A stretch of 64,000 nucleotides of DNA from Roseibium alexandrii DFL-11 (GCF_000158095.2 NZ_CM011002.1:62001-126000); one strand, 5' to 3'. Shown: positions 17,961-27,586, numbered from the stretch's first letter. The notes: generated by a model not told the origin, from the letters alone. Translations and numbers: made by a program.

Positions 17961-19736
17961 TTAAACGAGGGATTTGCCTTCAGCGGAAATCGCGTTGGCA
18001 ACGGCCTCGTCATTGGCCTCGTCCGGAAGCAGCATTTCGTTGTGAGCCTTGCCCGAAGGGATCATCGGGAAGCAGTTGGCGAGTGCCGCAACCCGGCAAT
18101 CAAACAGGACAGGCCTGTCGACCGCGATCATCTCCTCGATGGCACCGTCCAGATCTCCCGGTTTTTCCACCCGGAAACCAACCCCGCCATAGGCCTCGGC
18201 CAGCTTGACAAAATCTGGCAGGCTCTCCGTATAGGAATGAGACAAGCGATTGCCATGCAGGAGCTGCTGCCACTGGCGGACCATGCCCATGTACTGGTTG
18301 TTCAGGATGAACACTTTGACCGGCAACCGGTATTGAACGGCCGTCGACATTTCCTGGATATTCATCAGGATCGAGGCGTCCCCTGCGATATCGACACACA
18401 AGGCGTCGCGGTGTGCGACTTGCGCGCCGATCGCAGCTGGCAGGCCATAGCCCATGGTTCCGAGACCGCCGGAGGTCAGCCACCGGTTCGGCTCTTCAAA
18501 GCCATAGAACTGCGCCGCCCACATCTGGTGTTGACCGACTTCCGTTGAGACGAACGTCTTGCGGTGTTTGGTCAGCTCGTACAGCCGTTGAATGGCGTAT
18601 TGCGGCATGATGACATCGCTGTTTGGCATGTACGCAAGCGAATTGCGCGCACGCCAGGTATCGATCTGCGACCACCAGTCCTTCATGGCTGCCGCATCCG
18701 CTTTCATGGACGAAGACCGCCAGATCCGGACAAGATCCTCCAGAACATGGCCGACATCGCCAATGATCGGCAGGTCGGCGTTGATCGTCTTGTTGATCGA
18801 GGACGGGTCGATATCGATGTGGATTTTCTTGGAGCCTGGCGAGAATGCGTCGGTCCGGCCGGTAATCCGGTCGTCGAAGCGGGCGCCGATGTTGATCATC
18901 AGATCGCAATCATGCATCGCCATGTTGGCTTCGTAGGTTCCATGCATGCCGAGCATGCCCAACCAGTTGTCACCGGAAGCCGGATAGGCACCAAGACCCA
19001 TCAGGGTTGAGGTGATCGGGAAGCCGGTCAGCGACACCAGCTCGCGCAACAGCTGAGTGGCTTGCGGACCGGAGTTGATGACACCGCCGCCCGTGTAGAG
19101 GATCGGCCGCTTGGCCGCTGCCATCATTTCGGCGGCCATCCGGATCGAAGCTGCGTCGCCTTTGACCTGAGGCCGGTAGCTCTTGTGTGCTGCGGCCGGG
19201 TTCGGTGTTGGTCCCTGATAGGTGCCGGTTGCGAACTGGACGTCCTTCGGAATGTCGACAACGACCGGGCCCGGACGGCCGGAGGTCGCAACATAAAAGG
19301 CCTCATGCAGAATGCGCGGCAGATCGTCAACGTTGCGGACCAGCCAGTTGTGTTTGGTGCAGGGCCGGGTGATGCCGACCGTATCGCACTCCTGAAAGGC
19401 ATCGTTGCCGATCAAGTGGGTCGGAACCTGGCCGGAGATGCAGACCAGCGGAATGCTGTCCAGCATGGCGTCCGTCAAGGCGGTGACCATGTTGGTTGCG
19501 CCGGGGCCGGATGTGACCAGGGCAACGCCGGGTTTGCCGGTAGAGCGCGCGTAGCCTTCCGCAGCATGACCAGCCCCTTGTTCATGGCGCACCAGAATGT
19601 GCTCAAGGCCGTCCTGCTGAATGATCTCGTCATAAATGGGAAGCACAGCACCACCCGGGTAGCCGAAGATTGTGTCAACTCCCTGGTCCTTCAGCGCCTG
19701 GATAACCATTTCAGCGCCGGTCATTTCCCGTGTCAT
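17961..19736 (-). CDS. ilvB: Acetolactate synthase large (catalytic) subunit
   Basis: 591 residues from the ATG at 19736; a GTG at 19745 is in frame but lies too close to the AAGGA ribosome site to be used. A ThDP enzyme that joins two pyruvates, or pyruvate and 2-oxobutyrate, at the first common step of valine, leucine and isoleucine synthesis. Visible are the catalytic Glu in [16 protein letters not shown], the central FAD/dehydrogenase-like domain, and the C-terminal ThDP motif [12 protein letters not shown] ending in [12 protein letters not shown]. Upstream is an attenuator with a branched-chain-rich leader peptide, so it is controlled by charging of Leu, Ile and Val tRNAs. Confidence 0.96.
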   Translation of the reverse strand: MTREMTGAEMVIQALKDQGVDTIFGYPGGAVLPIYDEIIQQDGLEHILVRHEQGAGHAAEGYARSTGKPGVALVTSGPGATNMVTALTDAMLDSIPLVCISGQVPTHLIGNDAFQECDTVGITRPCTKHNWLVRNVDDLPRILHEAFYVATSGRPGPVVVDIPKDVQFATGTYQGPTPNPAAAHKSYRPQVKGDAASIRMAAEMMAAAKRPILYTGGGVINSGPQATQLLRELVSLTGFPITSTLMGLGAYPASGDNWLGMLGMHGTYEANMAMHDCDLMINIGARFDDRITGRTDAFSPGSKKIHIDIDPSSINKTINADLPIIGDVGHVLEDLVRIWRSSSMKADAAAMKDWWSQIDTWRARNSLAYMPNSDVIMPQYAIQRLYELTKHRKTFVSTEVGQHQMWAAQFYGFEEPNRWLTSGGLGTMGYGLPAAIGAQVAHRDALCVDIAGDASILMNIQEMSTAVQYRLPVKVFILNNQYMGMVRQWQQLLHGNRLSHSYTESLPDFVKLAEAYGGVGFRVEKPGDLDGAIEEMIAVDRPVLFDCRVAALANCFPMIPSGKAHNEMLLPDEANDEAVANAISAEGKSLV

Positions 19737-19853
19737 TCGTCTCACGTCCTTGCATGTTCGCCTGATGGGTCAGGCTATTGGCTCTCAAGTTTGGTTTTGA
19801 TCCTGTTGCTGCGGCATCAAAGTCCGGATGAAGGAGCGTTTCAGGCGGCGGAT

Positions 19854-19880
19854 ACAAAAAAAGGCCCCTGAGGGAGCCTT
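19854..19880 (-). terminator. ilvB attenuator terminator
   Basis: On the minus strand AAGGCTCCC, TCA, GGGGCCTT then five or more T: an intrinsic terminator between the leader peptide and ilvB, 118 bases ahead of the ilvB ATG. With the leader peptide it forms a transcription attenuator; the competing antiterminator pairing was not worked out. Confidence 0.85.
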
Positions 19881-19907
19881 GGTCGCGCGCCAATATGCCG
19901 GTCGGGG

Positions 19908-19961
19908 TTATCCCGCCAGGGCGCGCTTTTCCACCACTACTAGAATGAGCGACATCATCAT
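19908..19961 (-). CDS. ilvL: ilvB leader peptide (attenuator control peptide)
   Basis: A 17-residue reading frame, MMMSLILVVVEKRALAG, read leftward from three consecutive ATG codons (19961, 19958, 19955) to TAA. An AAAGGA ribosome site lies about ten bases upstream. It has the run LILVVV: six branched-chain residues in a row, the signature of a control peptide where ribosomes stall when charged Leu, Ile or Val tRNA is short. Stalling would prevent the terminator at 19854-19880 from forming and allow ilvB-ilvH transcription. It is too short for standard gene callers. Confidence 0.88.
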   Translation of the reverse strand: MMMSLILVVVEKRALAG

Positions 19962-20344
19962 GTCGTTCCGGTCCTTTGATGCTGCAGGTCTTTGATAACA
20001 AGACCGTTTGGAAGAAAGTGCTGCGTTCCCACGAGTTGGATGTGTTTGCAGCCAACGCACAAACCAGCTCTTCCAGCCTGATTTGATGCGCCGCACCCTA
20101 GTAAGGTCGGGGGGAGGGGTCAAGCCAAAAATTCATTTGTTGCGTATAAGTTCGGCAATGTTTTTGAAAATTTCCAACATCCAGTGGTCAGGGCAGCGGA
20201 CAGTTGGGTCATTGCGCGGCTGAACCGAAGCTGTGGAAACGGCTGAGCGGCATGACAAAAAGTGTCGCAGAGCCATTGCAGCCTGATGGCGGCGGCTATA
20301 TATCCCCGAAATCGGTGGATGCCCCTGGGCAGCGCCACCGCGTT

Positions 20345-20420
<76 letters not shown>

Positions 20421-20848
20421 GCAATTTCAGTCGTTTATTGGCATGATGCTTGGGTTTGGTTTTTGCTAGGCAGCAAATAAGCAGCGCTGGCAGTCAGGCC
20501 ATCAATAGACTTTGCAAGCCGCTATGCATTCTCAGATGTGTTCTGATCATTCTGTCACATGCAAGCGATTGGAGGTCATTTAGCGCAACGTGACGCCCCC
20601 GTATCCCCCCCGGTGAAAACAAAAGGTACCTGTTATTGTGGGCGGCCCACTCTATTTGAGGTCACTCACCCCAAAATTCGATCAGCATAGAAATCACGGA
20701 ATAAACGTACATTCAAAAACGATCGGAGCACCGTATAGCGTTGCAATGCCCCGAAGACTGCAGCTACCGAAAAAGGATTGTCGCTTGGTGTTTGTCTGTG
20801 AATGTCCTAATTTCGTGTTATTGTTCAATAATTCTTTTGGCCCTGCTC
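20421..20848. other. Island left-end non-coding region
   Basis: About 430 bases after the tRNA with no convincing gene. It contains C-rich runs near 20595 and an AT-rich stretch before the KTSC gene. Integrase arm sites would be expected here, but I could not identify them. Confidence 0.4.
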
Positions 20849-21193
20849 ATGACACGCTACGCAATCATTCTAATAGCACTGTTAGGTTTTACCTCCCTTG
20901 CGCAAAGTGAAACGGTTTATGTGAAATATCGTGGGGATATTTTACTCGATACGTTTAGCTGTCAGAGCATCAGTCGGAGTAGCTTCGTGAAGCGCGTCTG
21001 CTACCAACCTGAAACGCGGTACATGATTTTGCGTCTCCGATCCACGTACTATCATTATTGCGAAGTTGGTTCGAATGTAGTCACTGCTTTCTTGGGTGCG
21101 TCGTCTATGGGCAGGTTCTACAACGTCAACATCCGAGCATCGTCTAACGGCGGTCTGTATGACTGCCGCAACCATCGGGTACCATCATTTTAA
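20849..21193 (+). CDS. Small secreted KTSC-domain protein
   Basis: 114 residues from the ATG at 20849; a longer in-frame reading upstream lacks a ribosome site. Residues 1-20 (MTRYAIILIALLGFTSLAQS) are a signal peptide. The rest matches the KTSC domain pattern: SSFVKRVCYQPETRYMILRL, then YYHYCEVGSNVVTAFLGASS and GRFYNVNIR. KTSC domains are small, found alone or on lysyl-tRNA synthetases and nucleases, and poorly understood. This copy has four to five cysteines after the signal, consistent with export and disulfides. It is the first gene inside the island. Confidence 0.72.
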   Translation: MTRYAIILIALLGFTSLAQSETVYVKYRGDILLDTFSCQSISRSSFVKRVCYQPETRYMILRLRSTYYHYCEVGSNVVTAFLGASSMGRFYNVNIRASSNGGLYDCRNHRVPSF

Positions 21194-21239
21194 TCTACGA
21201 CAAGGCTCGTGTCGCACAACGGGTTTCAGTCAGGTTGTC

Positions 21240-22157
21240 ATGTCGAAACTGCTAGATTTTCTCCGCCATAAGATGTCGATGACTGATGTGTATCAACCTG
21301 TCATCATCAAAGAATTACTGCAGCATGACGGTCAACGCACCAAGGCTCAGCTGGCAGCAACCTTGGCAGCACACGATGCATCCGTGCAAAGGTATTATGA
21401 AAAGATCGTGATGCGATGGCCAAAGCAAACTCTGACCAAGCATGGTGTTGTTGGATACGACAAGTCGACCGCCACCTTCCAACTTGTACAGCTGCCGGAG
21501 CAAGCAGAAGTAATCCGTGAAGCAATCGGTGTCTGCGATAAAAAAATCGTTGAATGGCTCGAAAAGAAAAAGAAGAAGGGCGACGCGGCGACTGTCTCAT
21601 CATCCGCCAGATACGAAGTCCTGAAGGCCGCGCATGGCAAATGCGAACTGTGTGGTATCTCTAGCGATATTAGCCCTATCGACGTTGATCACATCGTACC
21701 GCAGTCGAAAGCTGACAAGAACGGCAAGGTGCGGCTTCACGACGAACTGATGGGCGTCAATGATAAGCGCAATCTGCAAGCCCTATGCTTTGCCTGCAAT
21801 CGCGCTAAACGCGACACTGACGCCACGGACTTCCGAAGAAGAAACAAGTTAGTTCGTGATCGCATTCCAGAATTGATCCGTGAAGAAGGCCGCACGGCTA
21901 TTATCAACACTGTGAGCTGCAAGGAGCATACTGATGCGCTCATGGAGAAACTTGTCGAAGAACATGCAGAGCTGATCGCCGCGCGGACTACTAAGGACAA
22001 GCTGGAAGAGTTGGTCGACCTGGCGGAAGTTGTTTTTTCATTAGCTAAGCAACATGGCGCTGACGAAGCGACATTTATGCAGCAGGTCCGTGACAAGCGG
22101 GCAGAGAGGGGAGGTTTCAACGAGGGCTACGTCTATAAAGGCGATGTAACGACCTAA
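21240..22157 (+). CDS. HNH endonuclease fused to MazG-like NTP pyrophosphohydrolase
   Basis: 305 residues from the ATG at 21240 (AGG six bases upstream); the frame is open further up but overlaps the KTSC gene. Residues 1-85 are helical and may be a winged-helix DNA-binding domain. Residues 130-190 are a zinc-finger HNH nuclease: C135-x2-C138, the D150-H151 pair (DVDHIVPQS), N178 and C183-x2-C186. Residues 202-300 are an all-alpha pyrophosphohydrolase of the PRA-PH/MazG type: KLVRDRIPELI, EEHAE (240-244) and EELVDLAEV (256-264). So a DNA nuclease is joined to a nucleotide-cleaving domain, which is rare. It is followed 55 bases on by the nuclease-helicase and may act with it against phage; that is inference. 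Confidence 0.82.
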   Translation: MSKLLDFLRHKMSMTDVYQPVIIKELLQHDGQRTKAQLAATLAAHDASVQRYYEKIVMRWPKQTLTKHGVVGYDKSTATFQLVQLPEQAEVIREAIGVCDKKIVEWLEKKKKKGDAATVSSSARYEVLKAAHGKCELCGISSDISPIDVDHIVPQSKADKNGKVRLHDELMGVNDKRNLQALCFACNRAKRDTDATDFRRRNKLVRDRIPELIREEGRTAIINTVSCKEHTDALMEKLVEEHAELIAARTTKDKLEELVDLAEVVFSLAKQHGADEATFMQQVRDKRAERGGFNEGYVYKGDVTT

Positions 22158-22212
22158 GTCTATCAAAGACTGATTATTATTTATCATTTGAGGAGGGGCA
22201 TACTACGCCCAC

Positions 22213-24198
22213 ATGTTTAAGCGATCGTACTTTGACAACTCGATCCCCGCATTCATTCTTCAGAGCGAGGACGAGATACTCGGCGCCTTAACAAGTGCCC
22301 ACCAATTCGAACTCACTGCTCAGCAGCGGAACGCCTGGATAGCGCAGATTGTCAACTTGAAGCAGCAACTTGCCAAATGTCTTTCCGGGCATGTGTACTT
22401 TGAGTTCACAATTCCAAGGATGGGCAAGCGCGTTGATGTTGTGTTGCTGATCCAGAATACCGTGTTCGTTATAGAGTATAAGACGGGCGAGCACCTTTCA
22501 GATCGGTCGCATGATCGGCACGCTATTGATCAGGTTGTTGATTATGCACTTGACCTAAAAAACTTTCATGAGGGCAGCCACAGTAAGCGGATTGTTCCAA
22601 TCCTTGTGACCACTGGAGCGCCGGCAGCGGTCGTTAATGTCCAATGGGATGCTGATCAGATCGCTAGACCGTTGCTGTCCAATGGCGACAACATCGAAGA
22701 GATAATCAGGCTTGTTGTGGAGGGCGAAAGTATTAGCGATACCGATGCCAGGGATTGGTCTGAGAGCGGCTATAAACCGACGCCCACGATTATTGAAGCT
22801 GCACAGGCGCTATATCAAGGCCATGCAGTAGAAGAAATTTCACGTTCGGATGCTGGCGTAAAAAATCTCAGCAATACGACAGAATGCATCTTGGACATCA
22901 TCACCAATTCTCGAAAGAATGGCAGAAAATCAATTTGCTTTGTGACGGGTGTGCCCGGTGCCGGCAAAACCCTGGCTGGTCTGAATATCTCAACCCGGAA
23001 AGTGGAAGGCACGGAAGAGCACGCCGTATTCTTATCCGGAAACGGACCCCTTGTTACGGTAATGCGGGAAGCTCTCGCCAGAGACCGGGTTGCGCGAGCG
23101 AAGGCTAATGGCAATCCGATCAACAAGAAGGCGGCTCTTCAGAAAGTGAGCGCCTTTATCCAGAATATCCATCACTTCCGAGATGAGGGATTGCGATCAG
23201 ACAACCCTCCGGTCGAGCATGTTGTTGTGTTCGATGAAGCCCAGCGCGCCTGGAACCAAGCGCATGCTGAACGTTTCATGGTGCAAAAACGCGGCGCTTT
23301 ATCGTTTGATATGTCAGAGCCGGAATTTCTGATCAGTTTGATGGATCGACGTGAGGATTGGTGCACGATCGTATGCCTGATTGGCGGTGGTCAGGAAATA
23401 AACACCGGTGAAGCTGGTCTCACAGAATGGTTCGACGCGCTAGCAAAAAGGTTTCAGCATTGGGACGTATATCACTCTGGGCACTTGAACCAACGTACAT
23501 ACAGTTGGGGTCAGGACCTAAATGCCAAACTGCGTAACTTGCGCGCCAAAAAAGAAGAAGCATTGCATCTCGCGGTGTCGGTTAGGTCTTACCGAGCTGA
23601 AAAGCTATCAGACTTTGTTGAAGCAATCATCGACGGTGATGCGGAACGCGCACGGCATTTATATCTAGCTCTGGAAAAATACCCGCTCGCAATTACACGT
23701 GATCTTAGCCGAGCGAAGAATTGGCTCCGAAATCATGCAAGAGGCACCGAACGCATCGGACTTGTCGCATCTTCCGGCGCCATAAGACTGAAGCCAGAAG
23801 GGCTCCAAGTTAAAAGCGAAATCGACCCAGCTAACTGGTTTCTGAATAACAGGGACGACATTCGGTCCTCGTTCTACCTCGAAGACGTCGCCACTGAATT
23901 TGACATACAGGGCCTCGAGCTTGATTGGACGTGCATGTGCTGGGATGCAGATTACAGGCGTGAGGCAGATGAATGGCGCCACTACTCCTTCAAGGGCACT
24001 AAGTGGCAGCACGTTAAGGATGCCTTCCGCAAGGTATATTTGGCGAATGCCTACAGAGTGCTACTCACTCGTGCGCGACAGGGAATGGTCATCTTGATCC
24101 CAAGAGGCGACGAAGCTGATCATACGCGGTATCCGCATTTTTATGAGGAAATTTTCGAATTTCTACTGCGCTGCGGCATTACCGAAATAACGCCCTGA
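22213..24198 (+). CDS. PD-(D/E)XK nuclease plus DUF2075 helicase
   Basis: 661 residues. The N-terminal domain has a PD-(D/E)XK-like core: D75 in KRVDVVLLIQ and E88-x-K90 in VFVIEYKTG. The DUF2075 superfamily-1 ATPase has Walker A GVPGAGKT (246-253), Walker B VVFDEAQ (341-344) and a late arginine segment YRVLLTRARQGMVILIP. Nuclease plus DUF2075 helicase architectures occur in anti-phage proteins; this family association is from memory. A very strong GAGGAGG lies 15 bases ahead of the ATG, longer than usual, and no in-frame alternative start exists because a stop lies at 22189. Confidence 0.85.
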   Translation: MFKRSYFDNSIPAFILQSEDEILGALTSAHQFELTAQQRNAWIAQIVNLKQQLAKCLSGHVYFEFTIPRMGKRVDVVLLIQNTVFVIEYKTGEHLSDRSHDRHAIDQVVDYALDLKNFHEGSHSKRIVPILVTTGAPAAVVNVQWDADQIARPLLSNGDNIEEIIRLVVEGESISDTDARDWSESGYKPTPTIIEAAQALYQGHAVEEISRSDAGVKNLSNTTECILDIITNSRKNGRKSICFVTGVPGAGKTLAGLNISTRKVEGTEEHAVFLSGNGPLVTVMREALARDRVARAKANGNPINKKAALQKVSAFIQNIHHFRDEGLRSDNPPVEHVVVFDEAQRAWNQAHAERFMVQKRGALSFDMSEPEFLISLMDRREDWCTIVCLIGGGQEINTGEAGLTEWFDALAKRFQHWDVYHSGHLNQRTYSWGQDLNAKLRNLRAKKEEALHLAVSVRSYRAEKLSDFVEAIIDGDAERARHLYLALEKYPLAITRDLSRAKNWLRNHARGTERIGLVASSGAIRLKPEGLQVKSEIDPANWFLNNRDDIRSSFYLEDVATEFDIQGLELDWTCMCWDADYRREADEWRHYSFKGTKWQHVKDAFRKVYLANAYRVLLTRARQGMVILIPRGDEADHTRYPHFYEEIFEFLLRCGITEITP

Positions 24199-24497
24199 TC
24201 CGCAAACATTTCAGTGTCAAATTTCCCTTTTTTCGAAACACATGCATTTTCTTTAAATTGGTTTCCGACTGCGCATAAGAAATCATTAATGAATTTGCGA
24301 TTGCACGGAAACCAAGCTTTCGCGGCGCCCGGAACGAATGATCAAAAGAGTGCGGAAAGGGACTGTAGAATTTTGTATAGTGCGAAGAGCTAAGTGGACG
24401 TTCTTGCACAAGGAAACCACAGTTGGCTTCGGCCCTAAGCTGCTTACCCGTAGCCCGCCCGAAACAAAGGCAGGCTTTTGACAATACCACGTGTACC

Positions 24498-25619
24498 TTA
24501 AATCAAGTCTCTTAGAGCCTGAGATGAAAAAATCTGAGTGCAGAACTCGAGCAGAAGTGGTTCGGCGAAATCCTGGACAAAACCAGTTTCTGCATCTGTT
24601 AGGATGAATTCTCCTATTCTGCTGTGGGCAATTGAGCATCGAACCCGATAGATCCAATACGCAGAAATCGTTGAGATGAATGTGCAATAGTCTTCTCGGG
24701 CCATTAGCGCTTGATCGTTTTTTAGATCAGCCTCTGAATAGCGACCTGCACTTAAGCTTCCAGTTACACTAGCCCACCTCGGTGGGTTCTGGGAGGGCGC
24801 GATGGGATTGCCATTCTTGGAATGATCATCGAAAATCTTCTTAGCTATGTCTTCATATCCAGAAATGGATGTGAGTTTTTCAGCGAGGGCTTCGTGATCG
24901 CAAATAAACTCACGTGATATGGATATCAGTCTGTCCACCTCCTTTGTTGCATGTGCATTCAGAATTGTGGATAGGCCGCGGATATCATCTGTTAGCTGTT
25001 TAATTCTCAGAACGGTTATTGTGTCAAAGAGCAGCTCAATACAGTGGTATAGGCGCAAAAAACGCTCAAAAGGATTGCGAGCATATGTGTAACGAGCAAA
25101 AGCTTCGGAATGGTGTTGCGATGGTACGGAAATCCGAGAGTTTGCGACAATACTAGAAAATGGTAGGCGTGCGCTACGTGGGGCCGCGAAATGGCTAAAA
25201 CCGCCCCAAATGTCCGCGGTTGATCTAAGGTCGCGGTCGTATTCCGCTGGAGGAATGTCAGATGTAACAAGGAAATCTGTAGAGAAAACGTGACCTAGTT
25301 CACCGAATTCTTCTCGTGTAACATCATCCAAATAGGCTAAAAATTCAGCTGACGATAGTGTATAAAAGTCATCGAGTTTCTTTCCTTTGATCAAAAGAAG
25401 CTGTCCGAGGTCTCGACCATCTTCATGAGTGATATCGACGCTGTCTCTGTTGCGTTCGGTTTTTGAAGAAGTCTTATTTACGCGAAAAATACCTGAATTT
25501 GAAATTTCGAGGAAGTTAACGTGGTCAACTATTTCCGCAGGAACAAAGTCTTCCTGGGTTTCGAAGATACGTTCGAACTCACCCGAAGTGAGCACGTCTT
25601 CTATCTCTTCAGCACGCAT
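24498..25619 (-). CDS. HEPN-like protein with Rx4H motif, partner of the DGQHR gene
   Basis: 373 residues, not assigned to a named family. The C-terminal half (about 175-365) looks like a HEPN bundle: a first helix FERFLRLYHCIELLFDTI and, at the end, YWIYRVRCSIAHSRIGEF, where R327-CSIA-H332 fits the HEPN ribonuclease signature Rx4-6H. The N-terminal 170 residues have no recognised domain. Its ATG overlaps the stop of the upstream gene by one base (TAATG), so the two are coupled. HEPN proteins often are RNA-cutting toxins or abortive-infection effectors, so this may be the effector of the pair; no activity is shown by sequence alone. Confidence 0.7.
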   Translation of the reverse strand: MRAEEIEDVLTSGEFERIFETQEDFVPAEIVDHVNFLEISNSGIFRVNKTSSKTERNRDSVDITHEDGRDLGQLLLIKGKKLDDFYTLSSAEFLAYLDDVTREEFGELGHVFSTDFLVTSDIPPAEYDRDLRSTADIWGGFSHFAAPRSARLPFSSIVANSRISVPSQHHSEAFARYTYARNPFERFLRLYHCIELLFDTITVLRIKQLTDDIRGLSTILNAHATKEVDRLISISREFICDHEALAEKLTSISGYEDIAKKIFDDHSKNGNPIAPSQNPPRWASVTGSLSAGRYSEADLKNDQALMAREDYCTFISTISAYWIYRVRCSIAHSRIGEFILTDAETGFVQDFAEPLLLEFCTQIFSSQALRDLI

Positions 25620-26794
25620 TAGTCGGCAGCCAGGTTCCAGGCTTCGACCAAGGTTATATCTCCTTCAGCCCTAAAGTACTCTTTCAACCCATTTGCTAAA
25701 AGTCTTCTGGTGTAGGTTCCTACATTGATTTTTCGAGCACTCTTTCCCATACGAATTGCATCAAGTTCTTCGAGTTGTAGAGGGTCAGAGCCAGGCGCTG
25801 ATTGAGATATGTCTTCGACTAGCTTGTTCAGCGCCGACTTTGTTCTGCGCTGCTTTTTTGCGTTGATGCTCTCGCTTGCGCTTCCACCCCCGCTTGGGGC
25901 GTACTGAGCTATCGACGCGAAAAATGAGATGCAGGTGTTTTCGCTGGTTAACCAATGCGGAGAACGAAGGTTTGATTTTTCGTCGTCTTCTTGGTTATTG
26001 CCATCTGCACTTGAATAAACTCGAAATACCTCTTCATCGAGTTTTGCGTATATCTTAAAGTAATCAATAAAATCAGAAAACTGTTCTCGAATGCTGGTTT
26101 CACCCATGTCTAGTGCGTTATCGACTTGAAGCTTTTGAGAAATCAGGTTGTCCTTATTCAGCTCAGTCGCGCCAGAAACAAATGCCTGGTACCCAGAAAC
26201 AACCACTTGAAGAGGGTAGATCCGAGGCTTTCGGCGCCTTTTTTGATCCCTTTCTGTGACGAGGGTGATACTTCCTATTTCGTTTTCAATAGCCTTATGG
26301 AGGGAAGCGAAAAGAAGCTCTATCTGATGCCTTGCGGACATGGGCTTTTGTCCGGCATTCAGCACGATTATGCGGTAAACAAGCTTTTCAAGGTCGCTTT
26401 CGATCCAAATCTCGAGAAGTAGTTTCTGACCTTCCTTGAAATAATAGTCTTCTTTTTTTAGATCGTCCAAAATGTAGGTCCGCTGCAAACCATCCAAGAT
26501 GTTGCAACGCCCAGGCATTGAGAGATACTTGGTCAGTCCCGCCTCATCTCCGATAGCCTTTTTTGCATCATCGACAAATTCTGGCTTTAGAGCGAGTGTT
26601 ATGGTCGGGAGCGATGCGCCTAAACGAATATCGTCCTTTAGTCTTCCATAAGCTTTGTGCGCTTCACGCTTTCTCTGGATAACAAAGGAACCATAGTCGT
26701 TGCCAACTATTCGCAAATACTCATCAGGCGTGACTTGCGCGTAAATGATTTGTGTATCTGATCTGAGATCTTTGGCTTCACCGATAATTTTCAT
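25619..26794 (-). CDS. DGQHR/ParB-like domain protein, first gene of two-gene operon
   Basis: 391 residues. A CNILDGLQRTYIL segment (near residues 98-108) fits the DGQHR signature of the ParB-like/DndB-DUF262 superfamily (usual form I-DG-QR). It is followed by KLLLEIWIES and YRIIVLNAGQKPMSARHQIELLF, as in that superfamily where an N and an R/H line the nucleotide pocket. This superfamily occurs in DNA-modification and defence loci. The C-terminus has a Lys/Arg-rich segment (NAKKQRRTKSALNKLVED). It is the upstream gene of the HEPN partner. The exact subfamily is uncertain. Confidence 0.65.
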   Translation of the reverse strand: MKIIGEAKDLRSDTQIIYAQVTPDEYLRIVGNDYGSFVIQRKREAHKAYGRLKDDIRLGASLPTITLALKPEFVDDAKKAIGDEAGLTKYLSMPGRCNILDGLQRTYILDDLKKEDYYFKEGQKLLLEIWIESDLEKLVYRIIVLNAGQKPMSARHQIELLFASLHKAIENEIGSITLVTERDQKRRRKPRIYPLQVVVSGYQAFVSGATELNKDNLISQKLQVDNALDMGETSIREQFSDFIDYFKIYAKLDEEVFRVYSSADGNNQEDDEKSNLRSPHWLTSENTCISFFASIAQYAPSGGGSASESINAKKQRRTKSALNKLVEDISQSAPGSDPLQLEELDAIRMGKSARKINVGTYTRRLLANGLKEYFRAEGDITLVEAWNLAAD

Positions 26795-27235
26795 CTTATG
26801 TGCTGCGTCCTATTTCGCAGGCCGGTTGCTGATGGGCTGCGTGTTTTTCGGCGAGGCCGGTATGACTTCACGGAAAAGCTATCCGTATTTCTAGCTGAAA
26901 TACAAGTGGTTGCCGAGAGTTGTATTTACACGCCTTGACCGTGTCCAGCCAGATAGAGAAAACACGTTCCATCGATGCGTCGCAACGTGATCGCTATGTG
27001 CCGCGTCGCCGGCTTTAAAGGCCGCAGCGCGACGTGCGCTACTGCGATTATTGGTAGCGCGGGAGTTTCCAGCACGAATTACAGCCAGTAGACATACATT
27101 CGCGATAAATTGAGACCAAAGCCAATCTCTGCAATGGGCGGAAAGATCCAATTTTTTGAATGTCCGAATGATCATTGACTGGGAATTGTTCAGTAGTTGT
27201 CTGAGAGTTACCACCTCTGTCAAAAACCGCATGAC
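26795..27235. other. Island intergenic region
   Basis: About 440 bases upstream of the DGQHR operon and downstream of a small secreted gene. Open frames here lack ribosome sites and family resemblance. It presumably contains the promoter of the DGQHR/HEPN operon. Confidence 0.4.
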
Positions 27236-27586
27236 CTAGTCACATCCAAACGCTGTGCATGTTCCCGAAAAGTGATTTCCATAACTGTCCGTACCAGAAT
27301 AGCTTCTGAAGCCGTTGCCAAAGTTATGCTGTTGCATATTCCAGCTCCGCCCATTAGTTCTTCCGTCAGTGTATGTTGAATTTCCAAACGTTTGTGAATT
27401 CTGGGACCAGGTCGATCCAGTACGACTATTCCTACCTTGCATCATGGTCGTGTTTCCGAAACGCTGGACAGTGTAGGAGTTTCCAGAACTGTCATAACAA
27501 GTAGAAAAAGAACTTGTTCCGATGCAGTCAGCGTATGCATTGGACCCGAGGGTCATAAATACTAAGGCTATCACTGTGTGTTTCAT
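27236..27586 (-). CDS. Small secreted Ser/Thr/Asn-rich protein
   Basis: 116 residues from the ATG at 27586 (GGAGA four bases upstream; an in-frame TTG at 27604 is less good). MKHTVIALVFMTLGSNAYA is a signal peptide. The mature part is rich in Ser, Thr, Asn, Gly and Tyr with repeating FGN (RFGNTTM, TFGNSTY, NFGNGF) and four cysteines at the two ends (DCIGTSSFSTC and GTCTAFGC). The pattern suggests a small extracellular beta-structured protein closed by disulfides. No family recognised. Confidence 0.65.
   Translation of the reverse strand: MKHTVIALVFMTLGSNAYADCIGTSSFSTCYDSSGNSYTVQRFGNTTMMQGRNSRTGSTWSQNSQTFGNSTYTDGRTNGRSWNMQQHNFGNGFRSYSGTDSYGNHFSGTCTAFGCD

Noticed and set aside
17862..18548. 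Rightward 228-residue open frame across the ilvB-ilvH junction
   Set aside because: Antisense to ilvB and ilvH, no ribosome site or family.
26891..27232. Leftward 113-residue open frame in the island
   Set aside because: No ribosome site, odd composition and no recognisable domain; treated as non-coding.
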